Below, piece by piece: positions 18,515 to 26,455 of a stretch of 64,000 nt of DNA. The DNA is taken from assembly GCF_029961155.1 (NCBI RefSeq), contig NZ_JASBRH010000003.1, positions 186,001-250,000 of the forward strand, in the 5' to 3' direction. Numbering within the stretch: the first letter of the stretch is position 1; every line of letters begins with the position of its first letter. The stretch is from Pontibacterium granulatum (GTDB lineage: Bacteria > Pseudomonadota > Gammaproteobacteria > Pseudomonadales > Balneatricaceae). A model generated the notes under the pieces. The model had not been told where the DNA came from, made no database searches, and saw only the letters and a list, made by a program, of their open reading frames with translations. The translations under genes and the position numbers were made by a program.

Positions 18515-20159
18515 TACCGGTCAATAGGTAATGGAGCGTATTGAAATTATTCATGGTCCACTCCATACGGCGCAGTGATTTGCTCTTGCCACAGAACAAA
18601 ATCTCATCTCCCGGTTTAAGTAGATCCAGTTCACCTGGCAGGATGTCATAGATATCGTCGGTATGTAGCATCAGCGGAAACGCCGACAGACTTTGGGTGC
18701 GATCGCGGGGGTCTTTCAGCAAGATACCCAGATTCACGTCCACCCCGCTGTTTATCATCTCAACCAGCGCCGGCGAGTTGTCCTCATCCACCCGCACAGA
18801 CCAGCTATCAACCTCTTCTTCCTGAGCTACACTGTTCATCCGGTTGAGCAGAGTGTGTGCCCACACATCGTCGTAGGCCTGCATCTGCTCTATAAACACC
18901 GGCAACAACGGTGATTTCAGGTGTGCCAATACCCGGTTGGCGATGATCTGGCCGGGCTCCATAATGAAATCCGCCTTCGAGTTCTTAAACACCAGTTTAT
19001 TGGCGTGCACGTTCTGGCGCACCACGGTGACCAGATTCTTGTTCATCTCCCGGGCGGTCATGATGATCGACAGGTTATCCGCATCGTTGTTGGTACCGGC
19101 AATAATACCTACCGCATCCTCGACCCGGGCTTCACTCAACGTCAGCGCCTCAGTGCCTTTACCACGCACCAAAAACGGCAGCCCCGCATCCATCTCAGGG
19201 TTGCTGTCTACGACCGTCAGCTCCACGTGCTCTTCATTGAATTCCCGGTACAACGCGCTACCGAAGCGGCCGTAACCACAGATTATCCAACGCCCCTTGG
19301 TTTTCTTGTAAACGCTCGAGAGCGGACGGTGGTAAGGATTCACCAACCAGTCGTATACCAGATGGGTATATGGCGCATGTGCCGCCAAAGAGAGATATTC
19401 CGCGTACACCCGGAACGGGTCCACCACCAGGTCCGTACCAAAGGACAGCAGGTTGGCGGTCGTGGTATCCGATTCGGTGCGGCTGATTACAATACGTTCC
19501 GGGCGCAACAATTTACTGGCGATCGCCACCGACAGGTTCACCTGATCCACATTGGTCAGCGCCAGCACACCCACACACTTGTCATGCAGCAGACCGGCGT
19601 CATCCAGTACATCCGGCAAGGAAGCATCGGCGCACAATCCAGGTGCCTCGAATGGCAGACGCCCACTGATCTCCAGCGAGTCAATTTTGCCCTCATCGAT
19701 ATCGATGACCACCGAGCGAATACCACGTTGCGCAAGTTTATTGACAATAATTTCGCCGGTAACACCGTAACCACACACCAGATAGAAGGGTTCGGTGATG
19801 CCCTGTACTTTTCGGACAAAGGAACGGCGGCGCAACATCCGCCCAAACACCGGTTCCTGAATCAACGCCAGAATCGTACCGATCCCGTACAACCAGGCGA
19901 TTACCGTGGCGTAGATGGTGAATAGCGTCCACATCCTTTGGGCATCGGTGAATGCATACGGGATCTCACCAAATCCAATGGTGGAGCCCATAAAGGAGAC
20001 GAAATAGAACGCATGGAAGAAATCCATACGATAGACATTGCCCTGATCGTCCATTCCCGGAATCAGCACGAAACCAAGGATCGATACCGAATACACCATG
20101 ATCATGGTGATCAGCGGCAACCGCAGTCGCCGCAACAAGGCATAGAGTACGTTATTCAT
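18468..20159 (-). CDS. Potassium channel protein with tandem RCK (TrkA-N) domains
   Basis: A 563-residue single-polypeptide channel: two membrane helices (about 14-34 and 73-98) flanking a pore loop with selectivity filter TIGFG (60-64). Two cytosolic RCK/TrkA-N NAD-binding domains follow (GYGVTG at 130, GYGRFG at 295), then a TrkA-C-like tail. Canonical K+ filters read TVGYG, and TIGFG is an accepted variant. Having two RCK units per chain fits a tetramer with an eight-domain gating ring, as in GsuK-type channels. The DUF6394-like gene is just upstream, 30 bp away, and the DMT gene follows; the three form a probable operon. Confidence 0.88.
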   Translation of the reverse strand: MNNVLYALLRRLRLPLITMIMVYSVSILGFVLIPGMDDQGNVYRMDFFHAFYFVSFMGSTIGFGEIPYAFTDAQRMWTLFTIYATVIAWLYGIGTILALIQEPVFGRMLRRRSFVRKVQGITEPFYLVCGYGVTGEIIVNKLAQRGIRSVVIDIDEGKIDSLEISGRLPFEAPGLCADASLPDVLDDAGLLHDKCVGVLALTNVDQVNLSVAIASKLLRPERIVISRTESDTTTANLLSFGTDLVVDPFRVYAEYLSLAAHAPYTHLVYDWLVNPYHRPLSSVYKKTKGRWIICGYGRFGSALYREFNEEHVELTVVDSNPEMDAGLPFLVRGKGTEALTLSEARVEDAVGIIAGTNNDADNLSIIMTAREMNKNLVTVVRQNVHANKLVFKNSKADFIMEPGQIIANRVLAHLKSPLLPVFIEQMQAYDDVWAHTLLNRMNSVAQEEEVDSWSVRVDEDNSPALVEMINSGVDVNLGILLKDPRDRTQSLSAFPLMLHTDDIYDILPGELDLLKPGDEILFCGKSKSLRRMEWTMNNFNTLHYLLTGNEPTGNLLSRILNRQ

Positions 20160-20189
20160 GACAGGCGTTCGCTAACCAGCAGTAACGGG

Positions 20190-20573
20190 TTAGCGCCGTA
20201 CCATGATGGTTTCTACCATCAACAGTACCACAGAGATAATGTTGGCCAGCAGCGCTCCGCCACTGAGCGATACCACGCTGCTCATATGGGATGGCGTCAT
20301 GCCCACGCCACTTACCTGCTCGGCGTACCCCCAGATTAGGGCTGCGATCACCAACTGCAGATCGGCCACCAGCGACGTTGCCATCATCAACGCCCCCAGG
20401 TGAGTACGGTCGCCAAACTTGAGCGCGGTACAGATCAGGCTAACCACAATAGCGGCAAAGAATTCAAACACATTGTGGTGCTCGGGATTATCGATCTCCC
20501 CCAGAAAGAAACCGAAGTTCAGGGTGAGCGCCAATACGATAAAGAACGCGAATATCACTTTCTCTTTGTTCAT
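20190..20573 (-). CDS. DUF6394-like small membrane protein
   Basis: A 127-residue protein with four hydrophobic segments (about 5-25, 38-52, 58-82 and 98-124) and conserved stretches FFLGEIDNPEHHNVFEFFAAI and LSGGALLANIISVVLLMVETIMVRR. The pattern matches what I recall of DUF6394 proteins, which commonly accompany RCK-type potassium channels. That suggests, without proof, an accessory role in the channel or its assembly. It is the first gene of the leftward operon 20573-17561. Confidence 0.72.
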   Translation of the reverse strand: MNKEKVIFAFFIVLALTLNFGFFLGEIDNPEHHNVFEFFAAIVVSLICTALKFGDRTHLGALMMATSLVADLQLVIAALIWGYAEQVSGVGMTPSHMSSVVSLSGGALLANIISVVLLMVETIMVRR

Positions 20574-20903
20574 CTAGTCCTACCTGTTTTCCTTCCCGAA
20601 GCCAGGGATCATCGAGCACCTATCCGCCGGATTGTAGCATTTGAACCGCGCCTTCGTACTGCTGGAACGGAACTATATTGTTTGCCATCAATCGAAATAG
20701 GTTCTTTGCCAAAAATCTGTTAATAATTAAAAAACTGAGCGTTAGAACGAAACAATTGACCAAAAATTAGACAGATTAAGCATATCAATATAGGATCGAG
20801 TGCTTATTCAAAAACAATAAAGACAGACTAAGGAACCTGCCGGGCGCACTGATGCGAATCAGTATATGTCGTTGTAGACAGGCTCCCTAACTTCAGAAGA
20901 TTG
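20574..20903. other. Intergenic region with a nested hairpin before the M16 protease gene
   Basis: No gene is seen in these 330 bases. The AT-rich part (about 20690-20830) probably holds divergent promoters. At 20832-20886, GGAACCTG and CAGGCTCC pair with one mismatch and enclose the perfect hairpin CTGATGCGAATCAG (20849-20862, GCGA loop). It ends 18 bp before the protease ATG, so it may be a structured mRNA leader. Confidence 0.35.
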
Positions 20904-23762
20904 ATGCCCATGACCCCACTGAAGCGCCTGCCAATCACCGCGTATGTAGTGTTTTTACTCCTGTTTGTTTTTGGGAAACTTGCCCAAGCGGGAGTTCACA
21001 AAAGTTCCAGTGACCCTCGGGAATATCTGACATTCAGCCTGCCTAACCAGATGAAGGTGCTGGTCATCTCTGACCCGAACACCTCGAAGGCGGCCGCCTC
21101 CCTGGATGTTGCCGTCGGCTCCAACGCCAATCCTGAAGGTCGCGAAGGCCTGGCCCACTTCCTTGAGCACATGCTGTTTCTGGGCACGGAAAAGTACCCG
21201 GAAGCGGGTGACTATCAGGCGTTTATCAGTTCCCATGGCGGCAACCACAATGCCTACACTGCCTACGAAAACACCAACTACTTTTTTGACGTGAAGGCGG
21301 ATGACCTGGAACCGGCATTGGATCGCTTCTCCCAGTTTTTCATCTCACCGCTGTTTACCGAAGAGTATGTAGACCGTGAACGCCACGCGGTGCATTCCGA
21401 ATATCAGTCCAAGATTCGCGACGACGGCCGTCGAATTTTTGCCGTTACCAAGCAGATCCTGAACCCGGACCACAGTTATAGCGACTTCGCGGTGGGCAGC
21501 CTGGACACCCTGGCGAACACGGAAAACAGCAAGATCCGCGATGACCTGATCAAATTCTACGAACAGTACTACTCTGCCAATCTGATGTCCCTGGTTGTAC
21601 TGGGCAAACAATCCCCCGAAGCACTCAAGGCCATGGTGGAAGCGCGCTTCTCGGCCGTCCCTAATCGCAACGCCACGCCGTTTCGCAACAACACCAGCCT
21701 GTTCACACCGAGCAGCCTGCCTCTGAAGCTGAGCGTTAAAACCGTTAAAGACCTGCGTTACCTGTCGCTGACCTTCCCGATGCCGGAGATCCGCAGCCAC
21801 TGGCGCAGCAAACCGCTCTACTACATCAGCAGCCTGGTCGGTTACGAAGGTGCAGGTAGCCTGCTGTCCCTGCTGAAAGAGAAAGGCTGGGCGACCGGTC
21901 TGTCCGCATCCACCGGATCCGATCTGCCGGGTGAGTCCACATTTCACGTAAATATCGCACTGACGCCGGAAGGTATGCAGCAGCAGGAGGCAATCGCACA
22001 GTTGTTCTTCAGCTATGTTGACCTCATTCGCCAGGGTGGTGTCAGTGAGATGCTTTACCAGGAAGAGAGCAACCTGAACCGTATTCAGTTCCGCTTCCAG
22101 GAACAGAGCGAACCGATTCACTACGTCAGCCAGCTGTCCGGCCAACTGCGCCGCTTCCCGGCTGAAGAGGTGGTACGTGCGCCGTATATGCTGGAAGCGT
22201 TTGACGCCGAACTTATCCAGCAATACCTGGCCGCGATTCGTCCGGATAATATGCTGCTGACCGTGAAAGCACGTGACCTGGAAACCGACAAACACGATCC
22301 TTGGTATCAGGCAGCGTACAAGGCTGAGCCCATCAATGCAGAGGCGCTGCAGGCCTTTCAACCACTCCCCCAGGTTGCAGACCTGTTTATCCGTGGCAAC
22401 AACCCGTTTGTGGCCAGTAATCTGGATCTGAAAGACCCAAGCTCTGCATCCGACAGTCCACAGGTGTTGGTCGACAAACCGGGCCTGACCCTCTGGCACC
22501 ATCAGGACAGTAGCTTCAAGACACCAAAGGCCAACGTGTTCTTCAGTGTGATGTCCGACCGCGCCAACCGTACCGCCCGCGAAGCGGTACTCACCAGTCT
22601 CTACACTCGCATGGTGAAGGACCAGATGAACGAGATCCTCTACGATGCCTATGTGGCAGGACTGGAGACCGACATCTATCCACACATGAAGGGTTTCAGC
22701 GTGCGCCTGTCCGGTTACAACGAGAAACTCCCAGTGCTGTTGGAGAAGGTCACTCACGCGTTAAAGAAGCCTAATTTGGATGCCGAGCGTTATGCGGTGA
22801 TCAAGCGGCAGTATGCTGATCAACTAAAGAACGCCCGTAAAGAGAAACCGTTCAACCAGACGATCAATGAGATCTTCCAGCTGCTACTGCCACAATGGAG
22901 CACAGAAGAGAAACAACGCGCGCTGGAAATGATTACCTTTGAAGACCTGAAAGTGTTTACGCCACAGCTGTTGGCAGAAACCGACCTGCGCATCCTGGCC
23001 CATGGTAATCTGGTTGAAGCAGAAGCCACCACCATGGCCGACCAGATCGTTGCCCAACTGCTGAACAAACCGCAGGCCAAGCACCTGTCAGAAACCCCGG
23101 TTGTGCACCTGAAGCGTGGTCGCCCCTTCGTGCAAACACTCGACCTGCAACACAACGACTCGGCGATCAGCATCTACTACCAGGGTAACGATGCCAGCCT
23201 GAAAACACGCGCGGAATTTGCCGTATTGAGCGAGCTGATGTCCTCGCCGTTCTACAGCCGTCTGCGTACCGAGAAACAGTTGGGTTACGTTGTATTTGAA
23301 ACCCCGCTGCCACTGCGTAAGGCACCAGGTCTGGCTTTTGTGGTGCAGTCCCCGGTGGCTGATCCAATGACACTGGAGACCCACATCTCTTCGTTCATGG
23401 ATGAGATGGACGAGCAGATGCAGAGCATGACAGACACACAGCTGGATCAATACAAGCGTAGCGTGATCTCCCGCATCCTAAAGCAGGAGAATAGCCTGAG
23501 CGAGCGCACTGCGCGTTACTGGAAGCAGATCGACCGTAACAACGCCGACTTTTATAGCCGTGAAACCCTGGCAGAGTCGATCGACAAGCTCTCCCTTGAA
23601 GAATTACAGAGCGGTTTTGAACAGCTTCGTGAGCGTCAACTGGTGGTACGCAGCTTTGGTCTGAAGCATATGCAAACCGCAAGCAGTGAGGAGATCGGTC
23701 GCACCTGTGATACCGAGATAGACTCCCTGAAGCTGGCCGGTGAATTTATGCCGGAAGCCTAA
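20904..23762 (+). CDS. Secreted M16 zinc metallopeptidase (protease III / insulinase family)
   Basis: A 952-residue periplasmic peptidase of the pitrilysin/insulin-degrading-enzyme type that cuts small peptides. It has a Sec signal peptide (hydrophobic core about 11-24, cleavage after AQA near 29) and the inverted zinc motif HFLEH (His85, Glu88, His89). The third ligand probably lies in ERHAVHSEY. Four M16 half-domains are expected at this length, as in E. coli PtrA. ATG at 20904 is chosen; an ATG six bases later is also possible, and the TTG directly before is unlikely. A terminator follows. No recC/recB/recD genes adjoin it, unlike E. coli ptrA. Confidence 0.9.
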   Translation: MPMTPLKRLPITAYVVFLLLFVFGKLAQAGVHKSSSDPREYLTFSLPNQMKVLVISDPNTSKAAASLDVAVGSNANPEGREGLAHFLEHMLFLGTEKYPEAGDYQAFISSHGGNHNAYTAYENTNYFFDVKADDLEPALDRFSQFFISPLFTEEYVDRERHAVHSEYQSKIRDDGRRIFAVTKQILNPDHSYSDFAVGSLDTLANTENSKIRDDLIKFYEQYYSANLMSLVVLGKQSPEALKAMVEARFSAVPNRNATPFRNNTSLFTPSSLPLKLSVKTVKDLRYLSLTFPMPEIRSHWRSKPLYYISSLVGYEGAGSLLSLLKEKGWATGLSASTGSDLPGESTFHVNIALTPEGMQQQEAIAQLFFSYVDLIRQGGVSEMLYQEESNLNRIQFRFQEQSEPIHYVSQLSGQLRRFPAEEVVRAPYMLEAFDAELIQQYLAAIRPDNMLLTVKARDLETDKHDPWYQAAYKAEPINAEALQAFQPLPQVADLFIRGNNPFVASNLDLKDPSSASDSPQVLVDKPGLTLWHHQDSSFKTPKANVFFSVMSDRANRTAREAVLTSLYTRMVKDQMNEILYDAYVAGLETDIYPHMKGFSVRLSGYNEKLPVLLEKVTHALKKPNLDAERYAVIKRQYADQLKNARKEKPFNQTINEIFQLLLPQWSTEEKQRALEMITFEDLKVFTPQLLAETDLRILAHGNLVEAEATTMADQIVAQLLNKPQAKHLSETPVVHLKRGRPFVQTLDLQHNDSAISIYYQGNDASLKTRAEFAVLSELMSSPFYSRLRTEKQLGYVVFETPLPLRKAPGLAFVVQSPVADPMTLETHISSFMDEMDEQMQSMTDTQLDQYKRSVISRILKQENSLSERTARYWKQIDRNNADFYSRETLAESIDKLSLEELQSGFEQLRERQLVVRSFGLKHMQTASSEEIGRTCDTEIDSLKLAGEFMPEA

Positions 23763-23785
23763 AGGCTTTAGCAACACCTACAAAC

Positions 23786-23811
23786 AAAAAAGGCGCTGAT
23801 GGCGCCTTTTT
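23786..23811. terminator. Bidirectional terminator after the M16 protease gene
   Basis: A-run, GGCGC (23792-23796), loop TGATG, GCGCC (23802-23806), T-run. It serves both the protease gene and the convergent 140-residue gene. Confidence 0.88.
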
Positions 23812-23843
23812 CTTTGCTCGCGTTGGATATGAAAGAGCCGTTA

Positions 23844-24266
23844 CTACGGCTCCCCCTCTTCGATAATCTCCAGCGCGGAGCACTCCTCACCGAAAACCAG
23901 GCAACGTTCTTTCTTCCGGTCATCGGCAATGGTCTGGAACACCAAATCTTCGCCACTGAGCGTTGGCCCCTCTTTCTCCAGCTTGTTGAGCTGCACGTAG
24001 AACTCGGAATCCGCAGCGGGCACTACGGTTGGCGGGGGCAGAGTAGACGGCAGCGCATACGCTCGCACCTCTTCCATCGGTTCTACATCGAAAGTGCCCC
24101 GCGGTAAGCCTTTGTAGGCCACTGCGGGTTCGATGGCGAACACAATACTGCCTGTGGCAGGAGTGACATCATAGGGGATCGGATCGGGCACGGGTTGCAC
24201 CTCTGCCCACGCAGGCAGAGTCATGCTGGCAACCAGCAATGCCAAACAATCCCCTCGTCGTATCAC
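23844..24266 (-). CDS. Uncharacterised secreted protein coupled to exonuclease I
   Basis: I do not recognise this 140-residue protein. It begins with a clear Sec signal peptide (MIRRGDCLALLVASMTLPAWA, cleavage before Glu22), then a Pro-rich acidic region and a C-terminal half containing two cysteines (RCLVFGEECSAL), which could form a disulfide in the periplasm. The start is a GTG whose first base is the last base of the exonuclease I stop (TAGTG), so translation is likely by re-initiation. A strong terminator follows. A periplasmic protein tied to a cytoplasmic exonuclease is odd and probably reflects shared transcription only. Confidence 0.65.
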   Translation of the reverse strand: MIRRGDCLALLVASMTLPAWAEVQPVPDPIPYDVTPATGSIVFAIEPAVAYKGLPRGTFDVEPMEEVRAYALPSTLPPPTVVPAADSEFYVQLNKLEKEGPTLSGEDLVFQTIADDRKKERCLVFGEECSALEIIEEGEP

Positions 24267-25720
24267 TACACAAAATCCTCCATCGGATAGATAGATTCCG
24301 CATACACCGCCAGCTCCTCCAGAATCAGGCGATCGCGGTCGCTGCAGTCCGGTCGGGCATACAGCTCATTCAACCGGGCGTAAAACGCGTTCATGGTGAG
24401 ATGCCCGCTGTTGTCCGGCCCCAGCAGCTTGCGGGAACGGTACTCCTCCCAGATCTGTTGCTCTTCACTGGTCAGTATAAACGGGCAGTTGCGCGCCTTA
24501 TAGCGCAGGAACATCTCCTCCAACCGTCCATCCTGGAACGGCAGATCCAGGTTCGACAGTGTTTCCGGATCGGCGATTCTCACCTGCTCCATAGACTTCT
24601 TATCGGCATCGCTGAAGAATCCGCCACTATAAATCATCAAATCCGGGTCACTTTCCGGCTCAAACGGATTATCACCAAACAACTCCATCAGCTTGTGCTG
24701 CAGACCTTGCATGTTGCGCAGGATCTGAAGATGCGTACGGCAGGTATCACCATCAATCGACAGGCGCTGCGCCTCTTCGGTGTTCAGCATGCCCGCCGGA
24801 GCGATGATTGGGCATTTGTTGGTATGAATCTGCTTCAGGGCGATGATTGGATCAGACTCTGCCAGATCCTCACGCTTGGTGTACATCAAACGCTGCAGGT
24901 CTGCCGCCGTCAGCTGCATCAGCGGAGTCGGATCAAATCGCAAGTCCCAGGCCAGCACCGCATTTTTGTTGACCGGATGGGTACCGATGGGGGCAATAAC
25001 TGCCAGGTTGCCGTACTCCACTGGATAGCGGGAGGAAACGTGCAGAACTGGTTTCATGCTGACCACATCCAGCTTGGCCTGGATCGCCTGTTTGCTGCGA
25101 TTCTCCAGCACAAACTGATACAGCTTCGGCTGTTTCTCACGCACCAGCTTGGCCATTTCGATCGTGGCGTAAACATCCGACAACGCATCGTGCGCCGCAC
25201 CGTGGTCGATATGATTGGCTTTGGTCAGGTCTTCCAGGCGCAGGCTTGGGCTGCCATCCTCGTAGGTAGGCCAGTTGATGCCATCCGGGCGCAGTGCGCG
25301 GGTCAGGCGCAGCATGTCGATGATGTCCCAGCGCGAACACCCGTTCTGCCACTCGCGCGCGTAGGGATCATAGAAGTTGCGGTAGAGGGTGTTGCGCGTC
25401 ACTTCATCGTCAAAACGCAGACTGTTATAGCCCACCCCACAGGTCCCCGGCTTCGACAGCTGTGCATGAATTTCACGAATAAACTCCGCTTCACATAAGC
25501 CTTCATCCAGTGCTTTCTGCGGGGTAATGCCGGTAATCAGGCAGGCATCCGGGTGCGGTAACAGGTCGTCGGATGGGCGACAGTAGAACATCACCGGCTC
25601 ATCGATAATATTCAGGTCCTCGTCAGTGCGAATGCCGGCAAACTGCATCGGCCGGTCGCGCCGCGGATCAGCGCCGGAGGTTTCATAGTCGTGCCAGAAA
25701 AAAGTCAGCTTCGCACTCAC
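24266..25720 (-). CDS. sbcB: Exodeoxyribonuclease I
   Basis: A 484-residue 3'-5' single-strand DNA exonuclease acting in mismatch repair and recombination. It has a DEDDh exonuclease domain (HDYETSG with Asp11 and Glu13 at the N-terminus; GYNSLRFDDE; HDALSDVYATIEMAKL with the catalytic His/Asp). An SH3-like region and the ExoI C-terminal domain, which contacts SSB, follow. GTG at 25720 is chosen because AAGGA sits upstream and the protein then begins SAKLTFFWHDYETSG like its homologs. An in-frame start at 25777 would intrude into the divergent promoter region. It is divergent from a YchJ-like gene 79 bp away. Confidence 0.93.
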   Translation of the reverse strand: MSAKLTFFWHDYETSGADPRRDRPMQFAGIRTDEDLNIIDEPVMFYCRPSDDLLPHPDACLITGITPQKALDEGLCEAEFIREIHAQLSKPGTCGVGYNSLRFDDEVTRNTLYRNFYDPYAREWQNGCSRWDIIDMLRLTRALRPDGINWPTYEDGSPSLRLEDLTKANHIDHGAAHDALSDVYATIEMAKLVREKQPKLYQFVLENRSKQAIQAKLDVVSMKPVLHVSSRYPVEYGNLAVIAPIGTHPVNKNAVLAWDLRFDPTPLMQLTAADLQRLMYTKREDLAESDPIIALKQIHTNKCPIIAPAGMLNTEEAQRLSIDGDTCRTHLQILRNMQGLQHKLMELFGDNPFEPESDPDLMIYSGGFFSDADKKSMEQVRIADPETLSNLDLPFQDGRLEEMFLRYKARNCPFILTSEEQQIWEEYRSRKLLGPDNSGHLTMNAFYARLNELYARPDCSDRDRLILEELAVYAESIYPMEDFV

Positions 25721-25799
25721 AAGTAAATATCCTTTTGGTGTATGGAACTGGATTACACAGGCGATATAATACCCCACAGTTCATGGAGGGATCATCCGT

Positions 25800-26225
25800 A
25801 TGTTGCATGACCAAGACCTCACTCAAGCCTGCCCTTGTCGCTCAGGCAAACCCTTCAGCTTCTGCTGCGAGCCCGCCATTGAAGGTCATAAGCCCGCGCC
25901 AACCGCTGAGGCGTTGATGCGTTCCCGCTATACGGCGTTTTCTTTGGGTGCAGTGGATTATCTGGTCGCCACCACCGCACCGGAAAAACGCCACCCGGAA
26001 GATGCGGAGATTCTAACCGAACAGGTGAAATGTACTAACTGGGTTGGTCTTGAGATCCTCTCCACCGAACAGGGTGGTATAGGTGACAGCTCTGGCACGG
26101 TCGAGTTTAAGGCATCCTTCGAAGCCGATGACCAAAGCGGCGTATTGTATGAACACTCCAACTTCCGCTGCGAAAACGGACAGTGGTACTACGTCGATGG
26201 CGACGTCGAAGTAACAATTAAGTAA
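25800..26225 (+). CDS. YchJ-family SEC-C motif protein
   Basis: A 141-residue protein. The N-terminal SEC-C zinc motif is CPCRSGKPFSFCC (Cys11, 13, 22, 23), followed by the NTF2-like YchJ domain (ALMRSRYTAFSLGAVDYLVATT, then EHSNFRCENGQWYYVDGD). SEC-C motifs bind zinc and contact ribosomal or SecB-like partners in other proteins; the YchJ family itself is uncharacterised. A second SEC-C motif present in some YchJ proteins is absent here. It is a single-gene unit. Confidence 0.85.
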   Translation: MLHDQDLTQACPCRSGKPFSFCCEPAIEGHKPAPTAEALMRSRYTAFSLGAVDYLVATTAPEKRHPEDAEILTEQVKCTNWVGLEILSTEQGGIGDSSGTVEFKASFEADDQSGVLYEHSNFRCENGQWYYVDGDVEVTIK

Positions 26226-26455
26226 GCCCTTTCAAAGAAGCTCTTTCTGCAGCACAGGATCTGTTCAACGACGGACAGATCCGCGCTCACCGGCTGACAT
26301 TAATCAAGGCAAAAACTGTGGTTTTACCAACAGTTTCATCAATTCATAATAATTGAATGTCAAGCCTGTTCCTGTGACTTTTCTGCGCTAGAATAGCCTC
26401 CCCCAAGTGTTTATACGAACGTCGGGTTACTTTGTGATTTCGGGACCGGGATTGA

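Noticed and set aside
26257-26282. GGATCTGT/ACAGATCC hairpin upstream of the DUF349 gene
   Set aside because: No T-run, no known regulator match, long loop; could be chance.
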